Assembly: GCA_009733575.1 (NCBI GenBank)
Contig: ML769460.1
Span: 145,676-209,675, forward strand
Source of the DNA: Gymnopus androsaceus JB14
Taxonomy: Eukaryota > Basidiomycota > Agaricomycetes > Agaricales > Omphalotaceae
Reading direction: 5' to 3'
DNA length: 64,000 nucleotides
The stretch's first letter is position 1, and every line of letters begins with the position of its first letter. A program made the translations under genes and the position numbers. The notes beneath the pieces are model-generated. The model saw only the letters and a program-made list of their open reading frames with translations, had not been told where the DNA came from and ran no database searches. Shown in pieces: positions 21,916-33,540 of the stretch.

Positions 21916-23885
21916 GATTTCTCAACAAGGACCCCGGAGCTTCTGGGGTCTTCCCTGCCCTAATCCTTTTCCTTCAGTTTGCAAGTGCAGATTGAAGAGA
22001 GAAAAGGAATGGCAGAAAAGATGAAAACAAAGAGAAATGAAGTGCAAGAGGCAACTGTTTACTGGTGGTGCTCGCACAAATGCAGGGAGCGGCTCTTCAT
22101 GAGAGTGAGAAGCAAGATGTGCTCCCCGGCAATCACGTATGTCAGCCGTAGACAACCTATATGTGCGACTCATACCTCATCGCACTCATACTACACTCTA
22201 TGAGATTCAAGTGATTTACCCTGGACCTTCCATCAAGCACTTGGGTAGTAGCTGATCAGGAATTGGAGACAGCCACAGCTTTTCCCTGATTACTACAACC
22301 TCTTAATGTTCAGTTATATGGAAGTAGGTACTTCAAGGTTTGTTTCAATTCAAATTGCTGAAGGACTTTTCTTAAGTCAGTGAGGCTATAAGCATTTCAA
22401 TTGACTAAACTCACATATTATGATTTCAGGCTTGAATCTGCAATGGAAGTCAAAGCTTGAGCCTTGCTTGGGGATTAACATCACCAGGCACTATACATTT
22501 TACCCTTCCTTATTTCGAAATTTCTTATTATTTCTATGGACCTTTTTATGCTTCATTTTATCCCTTAGACAGTCTGGGACACTTTCTGCAACTGAACTGA
22601 AGACTTTACTACAATCTGTAGTTACTAGTTACGTGGTCTGGTACTTATAGTTGGACATTTTCATTGTGACACTCTCAGTTTTTTGACACTAAACTTGTGT
22701 CCAAACTGAGGATGACCTTAATTTACTTTTCACACCAGTTTATTGAGCTAATCATACTTTATTTATAGTAATTACTGGTTCATGGATTATGGCTGTGGAG
22801 GCTTATTGCAGCATTTGCCCAATATAGCAATGCCTGATGACACAATCAAATTGATTCATTACTTTCTGCCATCAATCTTGGTGCTCCGCCATTGTGAACA
22901 ACATTGACTGTGTGCCCACCTCCGAACTAAAGGTTACACAGTCTAGATTGTAGGTACATGACAATGTATACTATATATAATAAAAAATTCAATTGAATTT
23001 ATTCTACTTTAGAGGGTGCAAATTGGGTGCACAAATAAGGTGGATAGAAGAGAGAATGTTAAAGAACATGGTGCTAAAAGTACACCAACCAGATCAGGAC
23101 CCAAATGAAATACCACTCATATAGAAGAGACATTGTCAGTGCATGAAAAATAGTTGTTGAAACAAATTAAGCATAAAGGTGGAATTGTGCATAGCATGCA
23201 TGCATGCAAGCTTACCAGTGCTCAGAGCTGTACTGTAGATGTCTTATAAATGCTATTGCAACCTGTAATCTAACCATTCATCCTCCTCAAGGTACCAGCT
23301 ACAAGAAAATCCACAATTTTATGGGCCCAAAGAGAATAACATGAAATGACAATTTCGCAACTCGAGAAACACTGTAGTTGGATATTGTGCCTCGCTTAAG
23401 GTACAGTCCCGCTCTGGATGTTCCAATGATTCCTTCAAGATTTGACTCAATGAGATTCAGTGGAGAATGACCCACAACACTAAACGAAAGAAAGCACTGA
23501 GCAGAGAAAATGGTGCTGCACCATGTATCAGCACCAGCGCCTGTGTGAGCGCTCCACAACTTGAAACCATTGGCTGGGGCTTATCACAAATGGAGGTTTG
23601 CTCAAAACGTGATAAGCCTTGAAAAGTGTTCCACCCGCGGATTGATTTTTGATTTCAAGATTGCTCAGAAGATAAATTGTGACCTTGTGAAGCTACAGTT
23701 TGTTCCAAAACTTCACATTTAGCTCACACAGGATTCTAGGTAAAACTCTCTCTCTTTCTTTTTCCTCTTGAAAAAAATTGAAATCCCCCGACTCTCCACA
23801 GACATAAACCATAAGCCTAATTACTTGATTAACAGGTATTTAATAGTCTTTTAACACTAGACTTGTGTCCGAACAAAACAAAAAC

Positions 23886-24180
23886 CAAATAAGCTCCATG
23901 GTCACAGCAAGTTCAAGTGAAAAAGTTCAATTTCAATTTTCATATGCAGTATGAACCTCTTGGACCTCACAATACTCATGATTTACATAATCTATACATG
24001 GCAGCATCCTATGATACTCAAATAAGTTCCACATCCATGGTGAGTTCAAGTTGGCTTGAGAAAGTTTGATTTCAATTTTCATATGCAGTATGAACCTCCT
24101 GGACCTCATAATAATCAATCTATACATGATTCATGCATGGTAACATACTCTGATACCCAAACAAGCTCTATGTCCATGTT
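23886..24180. repeat. Two-copy tandem duplication, ~135-bp unit
   Basis: The block TTCAATTTTCATATGCAGTA with its flanks repeats with about 135-bp spacing, and a third partial unit begins near 24,155 (CAAACAAGCTCTATG). Confidence 0.75.
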
Positions 24181-24182
24181 CA

Positions 24183-24965
24183 CCGAATTCAAAGTCACCC
24201 AAGAGTAACTTTCACTAAATCCAAAGTAACCTTCACTGAGTTCAAAGTCACCCAAAAGTAACTTTCAATAAATCAAAAAGTAACCTGAAAGTAACTTTCA
24301 CTAAATCCAAATGAAATCCAGCATCACCTCAAGTGCTCATAATATGGAGAGTGCTGGGATTTGGAAGGTTAGGCTTGGCTGGGTAAGCCTGGGCATGAAG
24401 TCTCGAGCCTGGCCTTGTAGATCATTGGCTCATATCATGTTAACTCATTTCAGAGCTTCAAAGCACATTAAGGATGACTTGGAGTCTAGCATCAAAGAAC
24501 AATAACCAGTACAGCAAGGTGCACCCTGCTACTTGAATCTTGATTTAATTTAAAAGTATGGAATTTGGCTGATAGTATCTACCTAAAGTTTCCACTTCCT
24601 TGATTGCCTTGCTTTTTTGCTATGGGATGGCAGTCGGTATTTCTGTATTGGTGTATGGACAATCTTGTGGACTTAGAATTTCTATATCATGGGTAAGTAC
24701 TGAAAGCTTAAGTTACTTTAGACAAATTCCCTAGCATGGCTTGAGATGCCGAGCCCAGATGTGAATAAGATGATGAGGGTGCATGCTGTTTTTATGTTTG
24801 TTGTAACAATTGAAATATAGGGTTACTTTAAATGTGTCAGGGGGACACTGACATATTCAATGTCCTCCCAGTGTAACCCAAGAGTAACCCAAGAGTGACC
24901 CAAAAGTGACCCAAAGTAACCCCAAAGTAACCCAAAGTAATGGTTACTTTGGGGTTACGCTAAAA
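24183..24965. repeat. Pair of AAGTAACTTT / GTTACTTTGGG arrays in inverted arrangement
   Basis: Short 10-15-bp units with the core AAAGTAAC cluster at 24,183-24,300 and again, with CCCAAAGTAAC and its inverse GGTTACTTTGGGG, at 24,820-24,960. The outer parts are inverted relative to each other, so this may be one old foldback element. No target duplication found. Confidence 0.45.
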
Positions 24966-24974
24966 GCTATAGGC

Positions 24975-25890
24975 CCGTTCATTTGAATACACATCCATTG
25001 TATTGTCTTACAAACCACCTAGATATCAAGATGGGATTTGAATGATGGGTAATGTGTACCATATATCTGACAGAAATGTTCCAAACATATCAACAAAGAG
25101 TTCAGAGCATCAGACTCTGCATGAAGGAGAGAAGGCAGATAATCCAACTGGACTACAACTGGCATAAGGACATGAAACTCATATGCTGGAGAGCCAACAT
25201 CAATATCTATTTCCTGTTTTGAACATTAGCTTATTTTTGGAATGGCCATCAGAGAAGGAGAGAGTTCTGTTAGATGGCCTGCATTGCAACTGTTTGAGCA
25301 TTGAGGCCCAGGATCTGATAGTGTCATTGATGATCTTTTCTGCGGACTCAGACACTGACTTTGTTGGTTGTTTAGAACCCAATGTTGAGTGTAGATCTAG
25401 GAATAGGGATAGGTGGAACAGCCCCCATAACCGCAAAGCTTTGAGTCCAAGTGAGTCACTTGTCATTGAACATTGAAGTTTGAACATTCCATATATGAAG
25501 GAGTAGGAATGGAAATAGGTGTGCCCCACCGCCTCTGTCTCTATTCCCTCATCCCCTCTGGCTCTTCTAAGCCCCACCTTGCCCACTGAATCCCAATGGG
25601 ATCTTGTACTCCTCTGCCTCCTCCTTCAATAGGCCCCTCCCCTGAGTCCCATCCTGTCCTCCCAAATCTGACCCCCACCCTGCCTCCTGTGCACAGTCTT
25701 GTACTGGAATTCTCATCATTCAATGATTCCACATGCATGCCAGCCACTGAGGGAAATGCTGATGGTGATCAAATGTGATTCAGATTGAGAGGTTGGAAGC
25801 CCTAGTGCCATCATGGAGAGGGTGCAGGGTATTTGGCTGGTAGGCTGGATGGAGGGATTAAGAAGCAGAAGCAGAGGAAGTCAAAAACAA
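24975..25890. repeat. CpG-decayed copy of the 5' flank of the membrane-protein gene family
   Basis: Matches flanks at 29,820-30,250, 33,120-33,540 and (inverted) 52,075-52,640, for example GAAGGAGAGAAGGCAGATAA. Differences are mostly CG to TG or CA (here CCAACTGGACTACAACTGG where others have TCGACTGGATTGTGGCTGG). It marks an older, gene-less duplicate of the unit. Confidence 0.75.
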
Positions 25891-26085
25891 TTATGAATCC
25901 AATCCTCCTGCTAAGCCTCAGCTATCCTATGGCCAATGACTTCTCTCTCTCTCCACACTGAAGGTGTCAAGCCTCAAAGTCAAGTCAGAACCCTGCTTCC
26001 CAATTCCAATTGCCAAAGGGAAAGGAAGAGATATACATGGTGAACTGTGAGTGGTGTGCATGAATTGTCAATTGCTGCCTCACAT

Positions 26086-26353
26086 CAGCAAAACCTGGAT
26101 AATTGCCATAGCTGTTATAGCAAGCCATAGCAGGCCATAGCAGCCATAGAACTATTAACTGCTATAAATTGCTATGGGTAGCTATGAGTTACTATGAGCT
26201 TCCTGAATTATATTGCCTGTTGACAGATGTCATGCTCTGATCCATAGCAGCTCATAGCAGCCCATAGCTCTGGATAGATGGGGACCTTGCTATGAGTGCT
26301 ATGAGTGCTGGACAGCACTATCCAGTGCTGTCCAGTTCACCCAGGTTTTGCTG
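26086..26353. mobile_element. MITE with CAGCAAAACCTGG ends, copy 1 (268 bp)
   Basis: Left end CAGCAAAACCTGG, right end CCAGGTTTTGCTG, both flanked outward by AT/ATG. The interior is dense in CATAGCAGCCATAG on the left and CTATGAGTGCTATG on the right, so it can fold back. Confidence 0.8.
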
Positions 26354-26502
26354 ATGTCAATAGTCCCACTAGAATGTGAGACTCTGTATGGTCAGGGCAG
26401 GGAGGCACCTCCACTGTGAGATATGAGTTGAAGTTGATGGGATGGAATAGGACTTGGAGAAGATGGTGATGAAAATGAGGGGAAGGATGTGGATGAGGAC
26501 AT

Positions 26503-27182
26503 CAGCAAAACCTGGGTGATGCTCATAGATTCTATAGTAGTTTATAGCAAGCCATAGGAGGCCATAGCAGCCATAGTTCTCTACAGAACTATGAGGTGCT
26601 ATAGATTCCTATGGGTTTCTATGAGTTTCTGTGGGTGTATCGCCGTTTGACAGCCAACTGACAGCTGTCATTCTCTCCCACCGACAGTATATAAGAAATA
26701 TAGAATCATCCAATTGTTGAAACTTCAACTTTGCATCTCGATTCTCAGTCACCTAAGTTCATTGGGCATTCATGGTAAGTCTCATTACAGTCTTGAGCTT
26801 CCTTTTGATTGAAGGTTGCTGCTTGTGGTATGGTCTATTTACAGATAGTTATATCAAGTAGTACTAGAGTTATGGTTTCGCTATACTATTGTTGTCCTTA
26901 CTAGTACTGGTAGTACTATAGTCTAGTACAATAACATAAATGATTTTATTTTGCTGTTTGGTTTTATGATTCTTGTACAACATCAGGAAACAATTCAAAC
27001 AACTAATATATTTAGCCCTGACAGTTGATGGTGACAGCATGCTATAGCATTCCATAGCAGCCCATAGCAATCTATAGCACTCTATAGTTCTCCACAAAGG
27101 GTACCCTTGCTATGGGCTCTATGAGTGCTATGAGTGCTGTGGAAAACTCTACAGTTCTCTACAACACACCCAGGTTTTGCTG
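26503..27182. mobile_element. MITE with CAGCAAAACCTGG ends, copy 2 (680 bp)
   Basis: Same ends (CAGCAAAACCTGGGTGA ... CACCCAGGTTTTGCTG) and CATAGC-rich arms as copy 1, with a longer centre containing TGACAGCTGTCATTC, also seen in copy 3. It could be two partly deleted copies joined. Confidence 0.7.
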
Positions 27183-27274
27183 ATGGAGGACTAGGAGGAG
27201 GACAAAGAATGATCAATGATTGTGACAGTGATGTGAATGCTTGAGTGGGATGGAACATCAGCAAAAAGGGGTTA

Positions 27275-27560
27275 AACCTATGATGACCTAGGGAACCTAG
27301 GCTACCCTGGTCACCTTGGGTCTTCCAGGCTACCCCAGGCTACCTTAGGCTACCTCAGGTTACCTCAGGTTCCTCAGGTTAGCTCAGGTTTACTCAAGTT
27401 TACTCAGGTTGCCTCAAATTCCCAAGGTTTATCCCTAAATCCTAGGCAACCTAGGTGACCTCAAAGAAACTGAGGCAGTCTAGGCAACCTAGGTGGCCTA
27501 GGAGACCTAGGTATCCTTAGGTTCCCTTAAGTCTCTTTAGGTCATTGTGGGTCAACCTAA
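27275..27560. repeat. Array of ~10-bp CTCAGGTTAC-like units with inverted arms
   Basis: Units such as AGGCTACCTT, AGGTTACCTC and AGGTTTACTC run in tandem in the centre, flanked by CCTAGG-rich palindromic arms on both sides. No gene. Confidence 0.7.
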
Positions 27561-28159
27561 AGTCAGCCCTGGGCCCAGACCATTTTTCCTGATGAAGACA
27601 GTCACTTGACTCACAGAGGCTCCCATGCAGTGGTGGTGCACCAGACATACTACACCTAGGCTATAATGTAGCTTGTAATCTTGAGATCTTTACATGGAAT
27701 AAGAGCTGTAGAAAGGTCATTTGTGGTATGGATCAAGTTTCGGCCTTCCATAGGCCTACTACCTACTAAAATTCTCAAGCTTGTATATTCTGTCATGTGG
27801 ATTCTTGTGAGTTGCTGCGCCGGTGCCAGTGGTAAGTAACCTTACCCATAAGTAGTCAGAGTTTTGTCAGTTGCAGAAAAAAAGGCAGTGCACGCTAACG
27901 TCTAAGCGCTGTGGCCCTTTGGGTAATGAGTCAGAGTTTTTTCTTATCTTTGAACTCTTTTATTTGTAAGATTAAGTACCAAGATACAGGGTGGAGTATG
28001 AGGAATCAAAAATCACTTTCTTATCATCTTAGTGATAAGTGGACTTTCCAGGGATTTAATGAACCTATCCACCAAAGGTGCCAGCATCAACAAAACCTGG
28101 GTGATTTACACTTTGATTCCCACTCCGCTGAGCACATATAAAGGAAAATACCATAAAAT

Positions 28160-29584
28160 ACTAATAGAAGAGCTTGTGGCGGTAGCTGAAGTAACCTGTA
28201 TCACTGGTAAAGAACCTCCGACATACATTCCATCTACCGCAGTTGATTCTTCCTTCGAATCATCACTTTCCATATCTTCACTAGTAAGTACTACTACTTA
28301 TCAGTTCCACTCGCAAGATTTTTTTCAAACAATCCTCCTCAATATCCTAGTTCCAATTCTTGCCACCTCGTCGTTGTGTTCTTTGTAGAGACTAGTCGGG
28401 ATACAGAGTCAGAGGGTGCCAAAGTTGAGAAATCTGACAGTGTCTCTGTATCCCAAACGGTCCCGGAAAATAAAGCACTATCTCGAGGTGTGCTTCCTCG
28501 CAAGTTTGAAGCGCGAAGAACTACCATTATTGTGCAATAGTACTACTCTCTATTGGATTAGAGGGCGCCATAGAATTCAAGCTGTGTCGGCGTCGGCGAC
28601 ATAGCTGTACAACTGCAACCGATAGGAGAAGAATGAAGAAGATTGTCGAGAAAGTAGCTGCAAGTATTACAGCTGTCAGACTTGATTTTCTAGTGGTTTC
28701 AGTTGATATAGATGAACTCGCAGGTTCGGAACTGGAGGACATGCTTGATGTTGAATGGATTTGGGTAAACTCGGACATTGTTCCTGACAACAAGGAAGTG
28801 AAAGTCCCAGTGGTGCTAAGTGGGTTATTTTATCAAATTGGCCACTTTATTGACGGATCTCTCTATATGATAGATAAACCTACCTCGGATTGAGTTCACT
28901 GGTAGTGGTCGACGTCACAGTGTTATTATTAGTCTTGGACGGCATGGATGAGCCCGCTGGGGATGTGGATCTACTTGACGGGGGGATATTGCTAAAGAGG
29001 TTCAATGAATACTCAAATTAATTATCAGTCACCAGTAGATGTCCACTCACCCTGTCTCTGTCCCCCCTGCATCTAAATTTCCTATGGTGAAGTCTGAGCT
29101 ACTCGCTCTGTGATTGTCCATCAAAGCTTTAGATACGATGTGATGCTAAGGTGATTGCATGCTCACAAGTCACTCATGAACGACGGTAATACGATCTGTA
29201 GACGGTGTATCCTGTGCAAAATTAGTGAAGGCGCAGATTCGAATTGTACCAAAAACATACCCCGTAGAAGTTGCGGTGAGTTTTACTGTCCCTGTAGACT
29301 TTTTTTGGGGGTTGACCGTTGTGTCGTCTTCTAATTTTTCGCCACTGGGTCCATCGCTCAGCAATTGAACAATAAAAGCCTGGCTCACTTGTGGAAGATC
29401 TCCTTGCTGAAGGACCCAGGTCCCTGTCACCGTAGGGGAAGCAGCTCCTGTAGTAGCACTAATCTGTGCAGACAAAGTTGTATGAATACTATGCAAAAGT
29501 AGAACTGAATACAGCGGCCTATATTGATGCGTTAGAAGGATGCTCAAGCGAAGGAATATCAGTTCACCAGGCTAGTAAAAACAT
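28160..29584 (-). pseudogene. Copy A of the stalked single-pass membrane protein family, decayed
   Basis: Homologous to copy B (31,098-32,894). Recognisable exons: 29,568-29,584 (17 nt, start ATG), 29,174-29,518 (345 nt, signal peptide end plus extracellular domain), 29,051-29,107 and 28,884-28,991 (Ser/Thr-rich stalk), then a last exon with a hydrophobic membrane segment and an Arg-rich stop-transfer near 28,630-28,690. It has no micro-exons: the 57-nt exon is followed directly by the 108-nt stalk exon. The cytoplasmic tail is broken by a CAA-to-TAA change near 28,527 and later stops, and the last exon joins out of frame by +1. Expression of a truncated receptor cannot be excluded. Confidence 0.75.
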
Positions 29585-29819
29585 TACAGGGAGAGACAGT
29601 GGTCAGTGGAGTATGAACAAATGAGAGGAAAGGCAGGGTCCGCCGCAGGGAGGAAGCTATAGTTATGACACTGTACATCGTTCGAATCAATGTCGACGCC
29701 GAGCAGATATGATTGAGCTCCAAATTCTCACTGGTCTATAGACATGACACCGCCATAAAGCACTGATTCTGAACTTGTTGCTTAGCTCTGTTGCGAAGTT
29801 GTAAGGTGGGTTACAATCT

Positions 29820-30250
29820 CTCATCAGTTGTCCATCTGAATACGCATCCATCCGAGTATTGTCCTATGAACCATCTAGATAATGAGATGGGATTCAAGTC
29901 TTGACACGTACCATATATTCAACAGCATATTGACGTGAAGGAGAGAAGGCAGATAATTCGACTGGATTGTGGCTGGCGCCCTCCAATAAGCCCTCCCCGA
30001 ATCTCATCTCGCCCTCCCGAATCTGATCCCCGCTTATTCCTCTATCTCCGGTCCCTGATCCTACCCCGGCCTCCTGCGCCTGATCTCGTACTAGAATTCC
30101 GATTCATCACTCGTGCCAACCACCGAGGGAAATGCTGATAGTGTTCAGACGAGATTCAGAGCGAGAGGTTGGAAGTTGATACCGGCGCTAGCGCTAGGCC
30201 CCAGTAGGCCCTATGAAGAAGGCGGAGGGTATTCGGTTGGTGGAGTGGAG
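29820..30250. repeat. 5' flank of copy A (family flank repeat)
   Basis: Shares long blocks with 24,975-25,890 and 33,120-33,540, placing the boundary of a tandem duplication unit of roughly 2.8-3 kb between copies A and B. Confidence 0.7.
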
Positions 30251-30253
30251 AGC

Positions 30254-30277
30254 AAAAAAAAAAAAAAAAAAAAAAAA
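30254..30277. repeat. 24-nt A homopolymer
   Basis: Uninterrupted run of A. A shorter A-run precedes the same GCGCGCTAACGTCTAAGCG-like sequence in the sister flank near 27,880. Confidence 0.95.
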
Positions 30278-30385
30278 GGTGGTGCGCGCTAACGTCTAAG
30301 CGTCGCGGCCCCTATTAGGCGCCTGAGTGTAATAATATAGATCATTAATGTGATAAGTCGGGGATTTGAACCCATCCACCAAAGG

Positions 30386-31028
30386 CACACCGCCAATAAT
30401 TATGCTTCAGCTTGGCTGAAGCATAATGGGAAATAAATTATTTCAATCCCTATATGAAGTGTACTTTTTCAGAAAAATGTAGAAGTCGTATATTTCAATA
30501 GAGCAATGAATAAATTGAATTCCGATATTCTGAATTGAGAACTTTATATAGATGTGAAGAGAAGCTTTCAATCGGACTCTGGAAATAATAGATTCAATGT
30601 GGACTTGAAAGCCCTGCTTTCACAATAAGAGCAAAAGTAATTGTTTTGAAGAACAATTCAATTTTCCACTGAAATATTGCCTTTCACTGTGCGGTTTGGC
30701 AGCGGCCCGGATCGGCCCGAGAATCGAAGTATTGTCTTTTCGGGAACCAGCTGAAAGGTTCTTCGAAATAGTTGCTTTCACTCTTATTGTGAAGTAAAAG
30801 TATTCAGTCCGCATTGAAACTATTGTTTTTAGAGCTCAATTGAAAAGCACTCTTTCGGAAATCTGTTTAAAATTCAAAATTCAGAGGGTCTAAATGTAAT
30901 TCCTTCATAAGTTCATTGAAATATTTATTTTATATACTTGTATGAAAAAGTACATTTAGCTTATATACTGAAATAATTCATTTCTCACAGTACTTCAGCC
31001 TGGCTGAAGTATAATCATTGGCGGTGTG
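30386..31028. mobile_element. Foldback MITE with CACACCGCC ends and 3-bp target duplication, CACTA-like
   Basis: Left end CACACCGCCAAT, right end ATTGGCGGTGTG, flanked by AGG (30,383-30,385 and 31,029-31,031). The sister flank at 28,070 shows the empty site (CCACCAAAGGTGCCA). Inverted homology continues about 60 bp inward and includes a hairpin, GCTTCAGC..GGCTGAAGC. A CAC start plus a 3-bp duplication is the CACTA (CMC/EnSpm) pattern. No transposase inside. Confidence 0.85.
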
Positions 31029-31097
31029 AGGTGCCACTGGCACTCTGAATCCCACTCCGCTGAGCATGCATAAAAGAAAACACTATAAAATACCTAA

Positions 31098-32894
31098 TTA
31101 CGACACTATAGAAGAGTTCGTGGCGGTAACCGAAGTAACCTGTATCACTGGTACAGGACCTCCGACGTGGATTCCATCTACTGCAGTTAATTCTTCCTTC
31201 GAATCATCATTTTCTATATCTCCACTAGTACTACTGCCAGTCCCACTCGCAAGATTCTTTTCAAACAATCCTCCTCGGTATCCTAGTTTCAATTTTTGCC
31301 ACCTCGTTGTTGTGTTCTTTATAGGGACGAATCGGGATACGGAGTCGGAGGGTGCCAAAGTTGAGAAATCTGACAGTGTCCCTGTATCCCAAACGGCCCC
31401 GGAAGGTGTAGCACCATCTCCAGGTGCACTTCCTTGCAAGTTCCATTTGAAACGCGAAGAATTGTACCATTGTTGTGCAATAGTACTGCTCTCGCTTGGA
31501 TCAGCGGACTCCATAGAATTCAGACGGCGTCGGCGACATATCAGTACAACTGCAACCAGTAGAAGAATAATGAAGAGGATTGTCGCAAAAATGACTGAAA
31601 GTATGGTAGCTATCAAGTTTGGTTTTTCGGTGGTTAACTTGGCTCCGTCAGCTGGTATAGAGGAGCCCGTAGCGATGGAGGAAGCGTTCGGTGTTCGAAG
31701 TGTATCCAGTGCAGTTGTTGAAGAGGGGAGAATGAAGGTGGAGGGTGAAGTGGAAGTGCTGCTAACATCGTTCCTAGATCATGCTATGAATTATTATGGT
31801 AGAGCTTACTTTAAAGTGGTGCTTACGATGTCAGCTTTGTTGAATCAAAAGTTGGTTGAGAGCTATTTTGACAAATTGCCAGTGTGTGTTAATTATTGAA
31901 GGATCTTTCTATATGATAGATAAACTCACCTCGGATTAGAAGCATGAGATTCAGTGGTCGACGTAGTTGTACTAGTCTTGGACGACACGGATGAGCTCGG
32001 TTTGGATGTGGATTTGATAGATTGCGATGTACTATGTTTCGAGGAGCCACTGCTAAAGAAGTCTACTTGATTCAATTATTGGTTGATACTAGATGAACAC
32101 TCACTCTGAGGGACCATCGGAGGACTCGTTATCGCTGAAGTTTACTTGTATCAACTACCAGTTAGTACTAGATGAACACTCACCCTTTGGCACTATCCTT
32201 GTCATTGTTGCTGCTAAAGAAGTTTGCTTGAATCAACTACCAGTTAGTGGTAGTAGATGAACACTTACCTTGATCCTGAGGATGGTTTTTCGGTCGAGCC
32301 ATTGCTAAAGAAGCTCAATCAATTTCCAGCTAGTACTAGATGGTCACTCACTTAGAATCAAGTTGATCTGGTCCCGTTGTATCCAAATTCGCTATGTCAA
32401 AACTTGAGCTGCTCGCTCTACCGATTGTCCATCAAAGCTTCAGATGCAATCGGATTCTAAGGTGAGTGTCATGCTCACAAGTTACTCGAGGGCGATGGTA
32501 ATACAATCTGTAAACGGTGCGTCCTGAGCAAAATTAGTGAAGGCGCAGATACAGATTGTACTAAAAATATACCCCGTAGAAGTTGCGATGAGTTCTACCG
32601 TCCCTGTAGACATTCGTTGGGGGCCGACCGTTGAGTCATCTTCTAATTTCTCGCCACTGGGTTCATCTCTCAGCAATTGAACAATGAAACCCTGACTCGC
32701 TTGTGGGGGATCTCCTTTCTGAAGGACCCAGGTCCCTGTCACCGTAGGGGAAGCGGCTCCTGTGGGAGCACTAATCTGTGCAGAAAAAGCTGCGTCAATA
32801 CTATGGGAAACTAGAAGGGAATACAGCAGCCTATTGATGTGTTAGAAGGATGCTCAAGCAAAGGGATATCGGCTCACCAGGCTGGCGAAAACAT
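31098..32894 (-). CDS. Copy B: secreted-domain, micro-exon stalk, single-pass membrane protein (440 aa)
   Basis: Exons in transcript order: 32,878-32,894; 32,486-32,830; 32,352-32,417; 32,269-32,304; 32,184-32,213; 32,105-32,134; 31,930-32,052; 31,098-31,773. They sum to 1,323 nt, and every junction is GT...AG in phase 2. The first exon is only 17 nt (ATG plus five codons); its frame is fixed by joining to the hydrophobic signal-peptide core. A domain of about 95 residues follows, probably a beta-sandwich like other agaric cell-surface proteins (TGTWVLQKGDP start), then a Ser/Thr/Asp stalk encoded partly by micro-exons, a membrane segment of about 25 residues near 31,590, an Arg-rich stop-transfer, and a cytoplasmic tail of about 145 residues. 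It resembles cell-wall sensors in layout only; the function is unknown. Confidence 0.8.
32105..32417 (-). other. Micro-exon array of copy B
   Basis: Three exons of 36, 30 and 30 nt (32,269-32,304; 32,184-32,213; 32,105-32,134) follow a 66-nt exon. They are separated by introns of about 47-55 nt that resemble each other closely (GTGAGTGTTCATCTAGTACT ... CTTCTTTAG). Every micro-exon starts after AG with C and keeps phase 2 on both sides. They encode Asn/Ser/Asp/Lys-rich decamers to dodecamers in the stalk. Confidence 0.85.
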
Positions 32895-33540
32895 TGCAAG
32901 GAGAGACAGTGGTCGGTGGAGTACTAAGAAGAAATGAGATGAAAGGCAGGGAGGAAGCTATACTTATGATGATGCACATCGTTCGAATCAATGCAGTCGA
33001 CGCCGAGCAGAGATGATTGAGATCCAAATCCTCGATGGTTGGTAAACACCACCATATAGTGAGCCCTAAATCGTTGCACAGCCCTGCTGCGGTTGAGGTG
33101 CGATACTACGCTATTAGTATCATGTCAATTATCCATCTAAATACGCATCCATCGCATCATCCATCTTGATATCGAGATGGGATTTAAATGACTGGTAGCA
33201 CGTACCATACATTTAACAGCAATATCCTGAAAGTATCGACAGAGTATCGAGAGTTTGAGAATGAGAATCTGCGTGAAGGAGAGAAGGCAGATAATTCGAC
33301 TGGATTGTGGCTGGCGTAAGGATGTGAGCTCGCTTGCATAAGAGTTTATATTATACCACTCTGAGCCCGGTCGAAATCTTTCTTGTATTGACAAATGACT
33401 TGCTTCTGAAATGCTTGTCAGAGAGAAAAATGTTCTGTTGGATGATGCCCTGCATTGCGATCGTTCAAGTATTCAGGGCCCAGGTCTATTGACAGACTTG
33501 CAGTGCCATTGATGATCTTTTTTGTGGGTACCGTCGAGCT
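32895..33540. other. 5' flank of copy B
   Basis: Presumed promoter region, homologous to the flanks of copies A and C (for example GAAGGAGAGAAGGCAGATAA near 33,280). No gene seen. Confidence 0.7.

Larger units (their letters stand above)
20953..27900. other. AT-rich, CpG-depleted non-coding block
   Basis: No convincing gene. In 22,201-23,280 (1,080 bp) I count only four CpG dinucleotides. The block holds degenerate tandem repeats and MITEs listed separately. A minus-strand open stretch at 23,299-23,559 (86 codons) looks unusually protein-like but I cannot assign it. Confidence 0.7.

Noticed and set aside
21691..21928. Overlapping open frames on both strands
   Set aside because: They come from the GGAAATGCCCC minisatellite; the peptides are repeat translations.
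29935..30138. Arg/Pro-rich open frame
   Set aside because: Lies in the flank repeat and is not open in the sister copies.
30285..30410. tRNA-like B-box (minus strand GGTTCAAATCCCC) near the A-run, possible tRNA or SINE
   Set aside because: No matching A-box, acceptor stem or cloverleaf could be built, and the same sequence recurs as part of the 3' flank of the duplicated gene unit.
31066..31899. 277-codon plus-strand frame opposite copy B
   Set aside because: Antisense to the last exon of copy B, whose splice structure, phases and membrane segment make the minus strand the coding one.
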